Part shown: positions 18,596-26,013 of the stretch, piece after piece | Layout: every line of letters begins with the position of its first letter | Position numbering within the stretch: position 1 is the stretch's first letter | From: Verrucomicrobiota bacterium | GTDB taxonomy: Bacteria > Verrucomicrobiota > Verrucomicrobiia > Palsa-1439 | NCBI GenBank assembly: GCA_003164675.1 | Contig: PLTX01000117.1 | Coordinates: 1-64,000, forward strand | Direction: 5' to 3' | DNA length: 64,000 nucleotides | Notes under the pieces: generated by a model | Told to the model about the DNA's origin: nothing | Seen by the model: only the letters and a program-made list of their open reading frames with translations | Databases searched by the model: none | Made by a program: the position numbers and the translations under genes

Positions 18596-20272
18596 CTACT
18601 TGAGCTTTTGGAATTCGGTGACAGCGCGGAGGAATTGTCGTCCATCATTCAGCGGGACGGACAGGGCGCAGTCTGTGAGATTGTCCTTGCCGAGGATGAA
18701 ACACCGTTCGCGGCTGACCATAATCCCAACAAGCTTGCCGTCGGAGCTCACCACGTAATCACCGACGTCAGCACGGTAGGCAGGGTTCTCGAACCACGCG
18801 GCGACGCCCCGCAACGCACGCTTGACGACCAAATATCGGGCGTCAGCCAGATTGGGCGCGGTATCGATTTCAAAACTGAGTCCCGCCGCAGTGCTCTTGA
18901 AGACGTACAGCCTGTGCTGGTCGTTTTGCACGATGGCATCCGGCCCGGCCAATTCCATGGTGCTCACGCCGGGCGTGGGTTGACTCAATTCGACGGCGAC
19001 CACTTGTGGGTCGGCGCGCAAGACGCAAGCGGGGCCGGTCAGTGCGCCTGACCAGGGTGTGTTCCCCGCCCTGTTGACGGTGTATTTCAGTTGGGTGATT
19101 TCGCCGTCACCGCTCAAGGCCCACCAGTTAAATCCGAGGGTTTGGCAATTGGCGACCACAAACGAGCGACCGCCCACGTTCACCACCGGGGGATAAGCGG
19201 TCGACCGGAAATGGGAGATGGGAGATTCCGAGGAGGAATCGGTCCTGGCGATCGCGACTTGCAGGCCGAGGCGGGCCCCTTTGACGGCCTTGTACGGGCC
19301 CGGCCCGCGGGCTTTGATCGATTCGATCTGCTCGCCGAGCTTCACCGTTTGCTGGCGCAAGGCATCCTGGCCGGCCTCGATGGCGTTCAAGCTTTGGGCG
19401 ATTTGATCGCCTTGTCCCGCTTTCATCAGCGCGTCCAACCTGGATTGGAGATCCTGCTGGCCCTTGGCAATACCCTCCATCGCCTGTCCCAGACCGGTCT
19501 TCTCGTCACCATTCAGTTCCGTTTGAAGACCCTTCACGTCTTCGGCCATGGCCGCCAGGTTCTGCTGCATCGCTTGCTGTTCATCGTGAACGCCCGAGAC
19601 GCTCTTCTGAATGGTTGCCGGTAGCGTGCGGGCGAATTCATCGAGCTGGGCGAGAGTCGCTCCCATTTCGTGTTGGCCCTTGGCGACATCCGTCAACTGT
19701 GACTCGACCCTTTCTTGTGAAGAGAGCACCTGCTGACTGAGCGTGCGAATGGTCGCCTGCTGGCTGGCGACCGTCTGCCCCAACTGTTGCGCCTGCTGCG
19801 TCAATTGGGACTTCTCCTGCTGAAGCGCGCTTTCCTCGATTTGAAGTTTCGCCAGGCTCTCCTTGGCCGCTTCGCCCTCCTGTTGCAGTTTCTGCCGCTC
19901 TTCGCTTACGTGGGCGAGTTGTTGCTGGACGTTGGACAATGCTGTCTCGGTTTGCGCCTTTTCTTCCGCGACGGTTTTGAGATTCGCCTCCTGTTGGGCC
20001 AGGGTGGCAGTGGTTTCATTCAAACGGGTGCGAAGTTGCTGGTTTTCCGTGGAGGCCGTGTTGAGCTGGGTGAGAAGCGATTGCTGCTCATAGTCGCGGT
20101 TCCATTCTTCCTGCTGGGCCTGCATCGCCGCGGGCGTGAATTCTTCGTGGACGCGGGGCGTCTTCGGTGCCGAGGTCTCAAATTGAGTGTGCTCTCCGCC
20201 CGTGCCGATGACAAACAGCAGTAGCGAACACACCAGAAAATCGAGCATTACGATCAGAATGGATGTCCTCAT
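18596..20272 (-). CDS. Membrane-anchored coiled-coil protein with MotB/ExbD-like helix, unknown function
   Basis: 558 residues. The N-terminus is one membrane helix with an internal aspartate, ILIVMLDFLVCSLLLFVIG (residues 5-23), resembling the Asp-containing helix of MotB, ExbD and TolR. Residues about 50-335 are a long Gln/Glu/Leu heptad-rich coiled coil. The C-terminal domain (about 340-558) is beta-rich, with GDYVVSSDGKLVGIMV faintly recalling the active-site region of trypsin-like proteases but without a GNSGG serine motif, so inactive if related. ATG at 20272. It follows, 13 bases downstream, the polytopic membrane gene 20286-21920, and the two are probably co-expressed. No known family assigned. 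Confidence 0.75.
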   Translation of the reverse strand: MRTSILIVMLDFLVCSLLLFVIGTGGEHTQFETSAPKTPRVHEEFTPAAMQAQQEEWNRDYEQQSLLTQLNTASTENQQLRTRLNETTATLAQQEANLKTVAEEKAQTETALSNVQQQLAHVSEERQKLQQEGEAAKESLAKLQIEESALQQEKSQLTQQAQQLGQTVASQQATIRTLSQQVLSSQERVESQLTDVAKGQHEMGATLAQLDEFARTLPATIQKSVSGVHDEQQAMQQNLAAMAEDVKGLQTELNGDEKTGLGQAMEGIAKGQQDLQSRLDALMKAGQGDQIAQSLNAIEAGQDALRQQTVKLGEQIESIKARGPGPYKAVKGARLGLQVAIARTDSSSESPISHFRSTAYPPVVNVGGRSFVVANCQTLGFNWWALSGDGEITQLKYTVNRAGNTPWSGALTGPACVLRADPQVVAVELSQPTPGVSTMELAGPDAIVQNDQHRLYVFKSTAAGLSFEIDTAPNLADARYLVVKRALRGVAAWFENPAYRADVGDYVVSSDGKLVGIMVSRERCFILGKDNLTDCALSVPLNDGRQFLRAVTEFQKLK

Positions 20273-20285
20273 CGTATTCCACCGG

Positions 20286-21920
20286 CTACTTCATTTGGAT
20301 CAGGCGCTCTTTCAACGGGTAGAGATACCGAATGCGCAACGACACCGCTGACAGGATGCCCACGACGGTGGACGTGTACGCAAACAGACGGCTCATCCCG
20401 GCGTTCAATGCGATGAGGATAAGCGCAATGACCGTCAGCGCCAATCCCATGAACAACGGCAGATCGAAGAAAATGTCTAGGTTCTCCAGTCTCTTCAGCC
20501 GCAGCTCAGCGGGAGCGCTCTCGTCGTCTTCGACCCGACGAATCTTGCCTCTGACGAAGAACCAGACGACCACGTGGACTACCAACGAGAACAGCACGAC
20601 CGTTCCCGACAAGAACGCATTGTCCGCTGTCCCCATGGTGACGGGCGCGCCGGCTTCGCCGACGACTGCCGCGACGGCGGACGGCTCGACGGCCGGGCGC
20701 GTGGCCAGCGACAACAAATAGACCAACACGCTCAATACCGCTCCGACCGCCAGGGCCGAGAGGAGAAAATGCGCCGGGCTTGGAGCCGCAATCGCACTGC
20801 CCGGTCTCGCAATCAGCTTTTCCAAGTAGCGGCCAGGAACGACGACCAAAACCAGCACCCCGCAGAGCGCCGCGATCAGCGCGTATTTCACGGCCGAAAC
20901 GCCCGTCCCGTATTGATATCGAAGCGCCTGATAAACTTCCCGAACCGATCCCAATGGGGACGGCGCTTTCGTAAGTTTGGCGAGGGCTTGCGGGTTCAGG
21001 CCGGGATGTTCCGCCACATACTTCAAGCCATCCGCCCCTTTGCCGATGGCCGCGCGCAACGCATCCAGCCCTTTGAAACCTTGGCGCATGATAAAGTCGA
21101 TGCTCATCGACGCGGCCGTTCGTCCATCCGCGGAAGCCACCGCGAGAACCTGACCGAGTTCCTTCGATGCACCCGGGCTCATGGAGGCCATTTTGGTCAG
21201 CACCTTCAATTGGTCGGGACTGTTGGCCTGCCGCAAAATCGTTTCAAACTCACCCCACGTCCGGCAGTGCCTCGCCAGCTCGAAAATCGGCATGAAGTTG
21301 TCTCTAAACTTTTCCACGGCGATCCCCGACTTCGGGTCCGACTGCATGAGATTGAGCATTTGCGTCAATTGCACAGTCAGGGGCTCGTTGATCGCGCCGG
21401 CCACACGCGCCGCCTTAATGAGTGTAATCGCGCCCTCGGCTGGCGGAAAAACGTTGGCCATGCCGGCCAGACCGTTCAGCGCGTTGATGAAACCGTCCCG
21501 ATTCCCCTCCAATCCTCCCTGCCGCGCTAGGTCCGCGATGTCGCCGTACTGCGCTGCGTCGGCAACGGTCGTACCCGCGAGATTCTCAAATGAATTCCCG
21601 CCGAGCGCGGCGGCCCAACCGGTCGCTTTCAACCGGCTTGCCGGCGTGTTCTGGCCGGCGAGTTGGGCAAATACCTTCTGGCGCGCATCCACCGCCTTCT
21701 GCTTGTCCGGCGAGTTGTTCTCAATCGCGTAATCCAACATCAACAACGCCGAGCTGCTGCGTCCGGCCGCCAATTCGGCGTCCGCCATGTGCGGGAGGCT
21801 CACGTCCGGCAATCGCCTGTATTCTGCGGAGGGGGTGTCCAGCGGAGAATCGGCCAGCTGGACGACCACGATGAGCGCCCCAAACAATATCACTCCCAAA
21901 ACGAACCGTAGCACTTTCAT
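20286..21920 (-). CDS. Polytopic membrane protein, unknown function
   Basis: 544 residues: an N-terminal helix (VLRFVLGVILFGALIVVVQL), a long helical extracytoplasmic or cytoplasmic region (about 30-345) rich in Ala and Leu, then about five hydrophobic helices (around 348-368, 385-410, 440-465, 490-510 and 515-530) and a basic end (RYLYPLKERLIQMK). No motif matches a family I know. Its partner next door carries an ExbD/MotB-like helix, so a two-component membrane complex is plausible; I cannot show that this protein resembles MotA or ExbB. ATG at 21920. Confidence 0.7.
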   Translation of the reverse strand: MKVLRFVLGVILFGALIVVVQLADSPLDTPSAEYRRLPDVSLPHMADAELAAGRSSSALLMLDYAIENNSPDKQKAVDARQKVFAQLAGQNTPASRLKATGWAAALGGNSFENLAGTTVADAAQYGDIADLARQGGLEGNRDGFINALNGLAGMANVFPPAEGAITLIKAARVAGAINEPLTVQLTQMLNLMQSDPKSGIAVEKFRDNFMPIFELARHCRTWGEFETILRQANSPDQLKVLTKMASMSPGASKELGQVLAVASADGRTAASMSIDFIMRQGFKGLDALRAAIGKGADGLKYVAEHPGLNPQALAKLTKAPSPLGSVREVYQALRYQYGTGVSAVKYALIAALCGVLVLVVVPGRYLEKLIARPGSAIAAPSPAHFLLSALAVGAVLSVLVYLLSLATRPAVEPSAVAAVVGEAGAPVTMGTADNAFLSGTVVLFSLVVHVVVWFFVRGKIRRVEDDESAPAELRLKRLENLDIFFDLPLFMGLALTVIALILIALNAGMSRLFAYTSTVVGILSAVSLRIRYLYPLKERLIQMK

Positions 21921-22039
21921 GCGTTACCTCAATTCAATCTGTCCTGTCTTCCAATCGTCCGCCCAGCGGGTGATTGCAGACCACACCAACAATAACTCAA
22001 TATTCATTCTCGTCACTGAGAATCAATCGCTATTTCAAG

Positions 22040-22534
22040 TTTTTTTTGGACGGGAACGGTCCACGGAATGGCAGGCCGCGAGCGCCGAATGGCCAATTTG
22101 GCGAATCCCACGAGGTTCCCATCGAGTTGCCAGGCAGGGTCGATCTGCTTGCGTGGATGGACAATCGCTGCGCGCCGGTGGACATCACGTGCAGTGCGTC
22201 GATTCGCTACGAGAACGGCGCGCTCGGCACAGCGATGATCAATGGCGATTCGGTGGTGGGCTGGAAAGAAGGCGTGCGCATGTCGACCACCAAGGGCGAA
22301 GTGCAAACGGGGATTCACGGTGGACGGCTTCAGCAGTGGGGCGCGGACGGTCGGCTGGTGAAATATCCGCCCGTGCCCGCGGTGCCGTCACTGCAACAAT
22401 GGTTCATCGATTGCGTGCTCGGGAAAGCGAAAAACCCCGCCCCGGCAATTTGGGGGTTGCGTCAGGCATTACTGATGGAAGCGCTGTACGAGTTCGCCCG
22501 GACCGGCAAAGCGGTGAAGGTCGAGGTGGAGTAG
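22040..22534 (+). pseudogene. C-terminal remnant of a Gfo/Idh/MocA-family oxidoreductase
   Basis: From about 22110 to the TAG at 22532-22534 the frame encodes what looks like the C-terminal half of a Gfo/Idh/MocA dehydrogenase (PVDITCSASIRYENGALGT, VVGWKEGVRMSTTKGEV, QQWFIDCVLGKAKNPAPAIW, ALLMEALYEFARTGKAVKVE). The N-terminal NAD-binding Rossmann domain is missing; upstream, 21921-22030, is AT-rich and unrelated, including a run of eight T. No good start codon or ribosome binding site. Most likely a decayed gene fragment, though expression from an internal start cannot be excluded. Confidence 0.65.
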
Positions 22535-22592
22535 AAGAACGCCGCCCACCCTGCAAATTGACGGAATCGCGGGGCTTTGATACCTTCCAAAC

Positions 22593-23240
22593 GTGGCCGA
22601 TACCCTTGTCATCAACGAGATTTTTCACAGCATTCAGGGCGAGAGCTCGTATGCGGGGTTGCCGTGTGTGTTTGTGCGGTTAACGGCCTGCAATCTGCGG
22701 TGCTCGTGGTGCGACACGACGTATTCGTTTCACGAAGGCGCGCCGATGAAGCTCAGCGACGTGATCGTGAAGGTGCTGGAGTACAACTGTCCGCTGGTCG
22801 AAATCACGGGGGGCGAGCCGCTCCTGCAGGCGAATGTGTTTCCGCTGATGGCGCGATTGTGCGACCTCGGCAAACACGTATTGCTGGAGACGAGCGGGTC
22901 GGTGGACGTGTCGCAGGTCGATCCACGCGTGGTCAAGATCATGGATTTGAAATGTCCCGGCAGCGGTGAGTGCGAGAAGAACCTGTACGACAACGTTCGC
23001 CATCTCGACAAGAAGGACGAAGTGAAGTTTGTGATTGCCGACCGCGCGGATTACGATTGGGCGCGGGGCGTGATGGCGGACCGCCAATTGTCGAACACGT
23101 GCACGGTCTTGTTCTCGCCCGTGTGGGGCAAGCTGCCGCTCAAAACGCTTGCCGAATGGATCTTAACCGATAAACTCCCCGTCCGCATGCAGACCCAGTG
23201 GCACAAACACATTTGGGGACCCGAGACCCGAGGAGTCTAG
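22593..23240 (+). CDS. queE: 7-carboxy-7-deazaguanine synthase
   Basis: Radical SAM enzyme of queuosine/7-deazaguanine biosynthesis: converts 6-carboxytetrahydropterin to 7-carboxy-7-deazaguanine. Motifs: NEIFHSIQGESSYAGLPCVF, the cluster motif CNLRCSWC (CxxxCxxC), VEITGGEPLLQ and LLETSGS. 215 residues, normal. Starts with GTG at 22593; no clear ribosome binding site. No queC, queD or queF here. Its last codons are four bases before the start of the small gene at 23245. Confidence 0.94.
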   Translation: MADTLVINEIFHSIQGESSYAGLPCVFVRLTACNLRCSWCDTTYSFHEGAPMKLSDVIVKVLEYNCPLVEITGGEPLLQANVFPLMARLCDLGKHVLLETSGSVDVSQVDPRVVKIMDLKCPGSGECEKNLYDNVRHLDKKDEVKFVIADRADYDWARGVMADRQLSNTCTVLFSPVWGKLPLKTLAEWILTDKLPVRMQTQWHKHIWGPETRGV

Positions 23241-23244
23241 CACC

Positions 23245-23505
23245 ATGTCGCTTCGCATCATCATTAAGGCCGATCAAATCCGAAACTGGATCAAGGAACG
23301 CCGCGGCACGCCCGCGCGCCGGCGGAATACCGACGCCGACGTCGCCGTGCTGTTTGGGGACGACAAGTCCGCCGCGGCGGACAAACCCGATTACGAACCC
23401 GTCAGCATTGATGACCTGTTGGAGGCGATGAGATTTAACCACCTGGTGCTGCTCGTCGACCAAGAGGCGGGCAATACCTACCACCGCTTCATCCAACACG
23501 GCTAG
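23245..23505 (+). CDS. Conserved small protein, unknown function
   Basis: 86 residues, acidic-basic mixed, beginning MSLRIIIKADQIRNWIKERRG and ending VLLVDQEAGNTYHRFIQHG. AGGAG at 23231-23235 is a good ribosome binding site for the ATG at 23245. No recognised domain, signal peptide or membrane helix. Sits between queE and the aminotransferase, 15 bases before the latter, so it is likely in one transcript with them. Confidence 0.6.
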   Translation: MSLRIIIKADQIRNWIKERRGTPARRRNTDADVAVLFGDDKSAAADKPDYEPVSIDDLLEAMRFNHLVLLVDQEAGNTYHRFIQHG

Positions 23506-23520
23506 AGTGATGCCGTCGTT

Positions 23521-24810
23521 GTGAACGATTTACTGCCATCGCGGAAGACCCAAATCCCCGGCCCGAAGTCGCGCGCGCTTTCCCGCCAGCTTCGTCGTTA
23601 CGAATCCCGCAACATCACGTTCGTGTCCGGCCACTGGCCGATATTCTGGCAGCGCGCGTCGGGCGCGAACGTGTGGGACGTCGATGGCAATCGCTATATC
23701 GATCTCACGGCGGCATTCGGCGTCGCCAGCGTGGGACACAACAACGCGCGCGTCGTGGCCGCGCTCAAAGCGCAAGCGGGGAAGCTCGTGCACGCGATGG
23801 GCGACGTGCATCCGAACGAGCTGAAACTGCAACTGGCGCGGGAGTTGGTGGGGTTGACATTTAGGCGTTGGTGTAGCCGCGCTTCTGCGAAGCGCGGGTC
23901 GGCGCTTCATAGAAGCGCCGCTACAACATCCCCTGCCCGTGTCATCTTTGCCAATTCGGGCGCGGAAGCAGTGGAAGTGGCGCTCAAGACGGCGGTGATC
24001 CACACCAAGCGTCCCGGGGTCATTGCGTTCGAGGGCGCGTACCACGGGCTTACCTACGGCGCGCTGGATACGACGTGGCGGGCGCACTTCCGTTCGCCTT
24101 TCTCGGAGCAACTGGGCCACTTCACGGCGCATGTGCCGTTCGGTCGTGTGCCCAATGTGGCGAACATCGGGGATTTTGGCGCGGTTATCGTCGAACCGAT
24201 CCAGGGTCGCGGTGGCATCGTGGTTCCTCCGGATGATTTTCTGCCGAAGCTGCGCCAGTTCTGCGACGACCATGGCCTCGTGCTGATCGTTGACGAAATC
24301 TATTCCGGTTTCTGTCGCACAGGACGGTGGTTTGCGTGCGAACATTGGGGCGTGACACCTGACGTGGTGTGCGTTGGGAAGGCGATGGCGGGCGGATTTC
24401 CGATTTCGGCATGTATCGGCCGCGCGGAGGTGATGGACAGTTGGCCGGAATCGCAGGGCGAGGCGATTCACACGAGCACGTTTCTGGGCAACCCGCTCGG
24501 CTGCGCCGCGGCGCTCGCATCGATCCGCGAGATGAAACGGATGAAGTTGGACAAGCGCAGCCAGGAACTCGGCAAGTGGCTCGCAACGCGGCTGGCGAAG
24601 ATCGGCAAGGTTCGCGGCAAAGGTCTGATGCTTGGCTTGGAAGTGGGCAATGCTGTCCCTCTTGTCGAGAAACTGTTGCAAGGCGGTATCCTCGTCCTGC
24701 CCGAAGGCGATCACAACGAAATCCTCGGCCTCACCCCTCCCCTCGTGATTACGAAACGGCAATTGGAGTATTGCGTCGCAGAACTGAACGAGCTGCTTTC
24801 GCCGCGTTGA
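23521..24810 (+). CDS. Class III PLP aminotransferase with a repeat-derived insertion
   Basis: PLP-dependent aminotransferase of the ornithine/acetylornithine/omega-amino-acid type. Motifs: VWDVDGNRYIDLTAAFGVASVGH, VIFANSGAEAVEVALKTA, GVIAFEGAYHGLTYGAL, VDEIYSGFCRTGRWF and the PLP lysine in VCVGKAMAGGFPI. 429 residues. Between ELVGLTF and the FANSGAE motif (residues about 114-139) is an extra Arg/Ser/Ala-rich segment encoded by a GTAGC...GCTAC palindrome (23873-23924); length and frame are kept. GTG start. It is 10 bases upstream of a LuxE-like gene and in one operon with LuxC, so it may act on the aldehyde or acyl product of those enzymes. Substrate is not known. Confidence 0.88.
   Translation: MNDLLPSRKTQIPGPKSRALSRQLRRYESRNITFVSGHWPIFWQRASGANVWDVDGNRYIDLTAAFGVASVGHNNARVVAALKAQAGKLVHAMGDVHPNELKLQLARELVGLTFRRWCSRASAKRGSALHRSAATTSPARVIFANSGAEAVEVALKTAVIHTKRPGVIAFEGAYHGLTYGALDTTWRAHFRSPFSEQLGHFTAHVPFGRVPNVANIGDFGAVIVEPIQGRGGIVVPPDDFLPKLRQFCDDHGLVLIVDEIYSGFCRTGRWFACEHWGVTPDVVCVGKAMAGGFPISACIGRAEVMDSWPESQGEAIHTSTFLGNPLGCAAALASIREMKRMKLDKRSQELGKWLATRLAKIGKVRGKGLMLGLEVGNAVPLVEKLLQGGILVLPEGDHNEILGLTPPLVITKRQLEYCVAELNELLSPR
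23873..23924. repeat. Palindromic repeat (REP-like) inside the aminotransferase gene
   Basis: GTAGC at 23873 and GCTAC at 23920 flank two hairpins: CCGCGCTTC-tgc-GAAGCGCGG (23877-23897) and GGCGCTTC-ata-GAAGCGCC (23901-23919). The second arm is followed by GCTACA, as in the repeats at 25255, 28164 and 34299. The insertion adds about 25 codons to the protein with no stop in frame. Confidence 0.85.
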
Positions 24811-24819
24811 CAGGTCAAC

Positions 24820-26013
24820 ATGGATCAAGCTGCTCTCGATCTTCAGCAACGCATCCTCGCGTTGATTGCGCGCGGGATGGCGCAGGCGACGACGGATGAG
24901 GAATTCGATCGACTCGCGCGCGAGGTGTTTGCGTTTCAATACGAGCGATGCGCGCCGTACCGGGCTTACTGCGAACGGTTGAAATTGACCCCGGAAACCG
25001 TTGCGCACTGGAAGCAGATACCCGCGGTGCCGACGAGCGCGTTCAAGGACTTTGCGCTGACGTGTTTTCCGGTCGAGGAGGCGGTCGCGGAGTTTCACAC
25101 GAGCGGTACGACGCGGGAGAAGGCCGGGAAACATTATTTGTGGACCTTGGAATTGTATGAGGCGGCGATACGTCCGAATTTCGCGGAGTATTTGTTGCGA
25201 GACTTGGAAGGCAACAGTCGGGACGCACTATCTACTGCGGAACGGACAACAACCGGCGGTCATAGACCGCCGCTACAGAAGCGACAATACAGTCGATTGC
25301 CGATGATGGTGCTGATGTCATCGCCACGAGAGGTGCCGCATTCGTCGCTCTCGCACATGATGGGGGTCGTCGCTCGCGAGTTTGGCGCGCAAGACAGCGA
25401 GTTCTATGTGGAAGACGGAGTGCTGCGCGTCGAGCGCGTGGTGCGGGACTTGTCCGAGGCGCAAGTGGCGCATCGACCGGTCTTCCTGCTCGGGACCGCG
25501 TTTGCTTTTGTGCATCTGCTCGACCATCTGGCACGGCAGGGTTTGAGAGTTGAGATGGCCGAAGGCAGTCGGGTGATGGAGACGGGCGGGTTCAAAGGAC
25601 GGTCGCGCGAGATGCCGAAGGCGGAATTGTACGGGCAGATCGAGCGGCTCATCGGCATCCCGAAGACGCGTATCGTCAACGAATACGGCATGACCGAGTT
25701 GAGCACGCAGTTCTACGACGGAAGCCTGCGAATGGGTCGCCAGACCGATGACAAGGCGGCTCCGCCATGGGCGCGGGTGGTCATTGTCGACCCGAACACT
25801 GGCAGGGAGGCAGATGAGAACGGACGTGGTCTCGTCCGTGTCTATGATTTGGCGAACCTATGGAGTATCCTATGTATACAGACGGAAGATTTGGGGGTCG
25901 CACACGTCGCCGGCTCGGCATCGGGCACGAATTCATTTGAAGTCCTTGGGCGGGCGGCCGGCGCGGAAGTGCGCGGGTGCTCGTTGACGGCGGAAGATTT
26001 ACGAGTGGAATGA
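24820..26013 (+). CDS. LuxE-like acyl-protein synthetase
   Basis: Homologue of the LuxE component of fatty acid reductase: activates a carboxylic acid with ATP and holds the acyl group on a cysteine before passing it to LuxC. Motifs: FHTSGTTREKAGKHYLWTLE (adenylate loop, about residue 88), RIVNEYGMTELSTQFYD (A5-like) and the C-terminal RGCSLTAEDL, whose cysteine is the probable acyl-carrying residue. 397 residues, slightly longer than Vibrio LuxE because residues about 130-157 are an added segment over a palindrome. ATG at 24820; stop overlaps the LuxC start (ATGA). No luxA, luxB or luxD are near, so luminescence is not implied. Confidence 0.85.
   Translation: MDQAALDLQQRILALIARGMAQATTDEEFDRLAREVFAFQYERCAPYRAYCERLKLTPETVAHWKQIPAVPTSAFKDFALTCFPVEEAVAEFHTSGTTREKAGKHYLWTLELYEAAIRPNFAEYLLRDLEGNSRDALSTAERTTTGGHRPPLQKRQYSRLPMMVLMSSPREVPHSSLSHMMGVVAREFGAQDSEFYVEDGVLRVERVVRDLSEAQVAHRPVFLLGTAFAFVHLLDHLARQGLRVEMAEGSRVMETGGFKGRSREMPKAELYGQIERLIGIPKTRIVNEYGMTELSTQFYDGSLRMGRQTDDKAAPPWARVVIVDPNTGREADENGRGLVRVYDLANLWSILCIQTEDLGVAHVAGSASGTNSFEVLGRAAGAEVRGCSLTAEDLRVE
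25255..25277 (+). repeat. Palindromic repeat inside the LuxE-like gene
   Basis: GGCGGTC-ata-GACCGCC (25255-25271) followed by GCTACA. Same layout (same ATA loop, same GCTACA tail) as the repeat in the aminotransferase. The surrounding 75 bases (25210-25285) encode a hydrophilic segment, reading frame intact. Confidence 0.8.

Noticed and set aside
22038-22046. Frameshift at the T-run upstream of the dehydrogenase remnant
   Set aside because: A run of eight T is a slippage risk, but neither other frame upstream gives a Rossmann domain, so the gene is truncated and not merely shifted.
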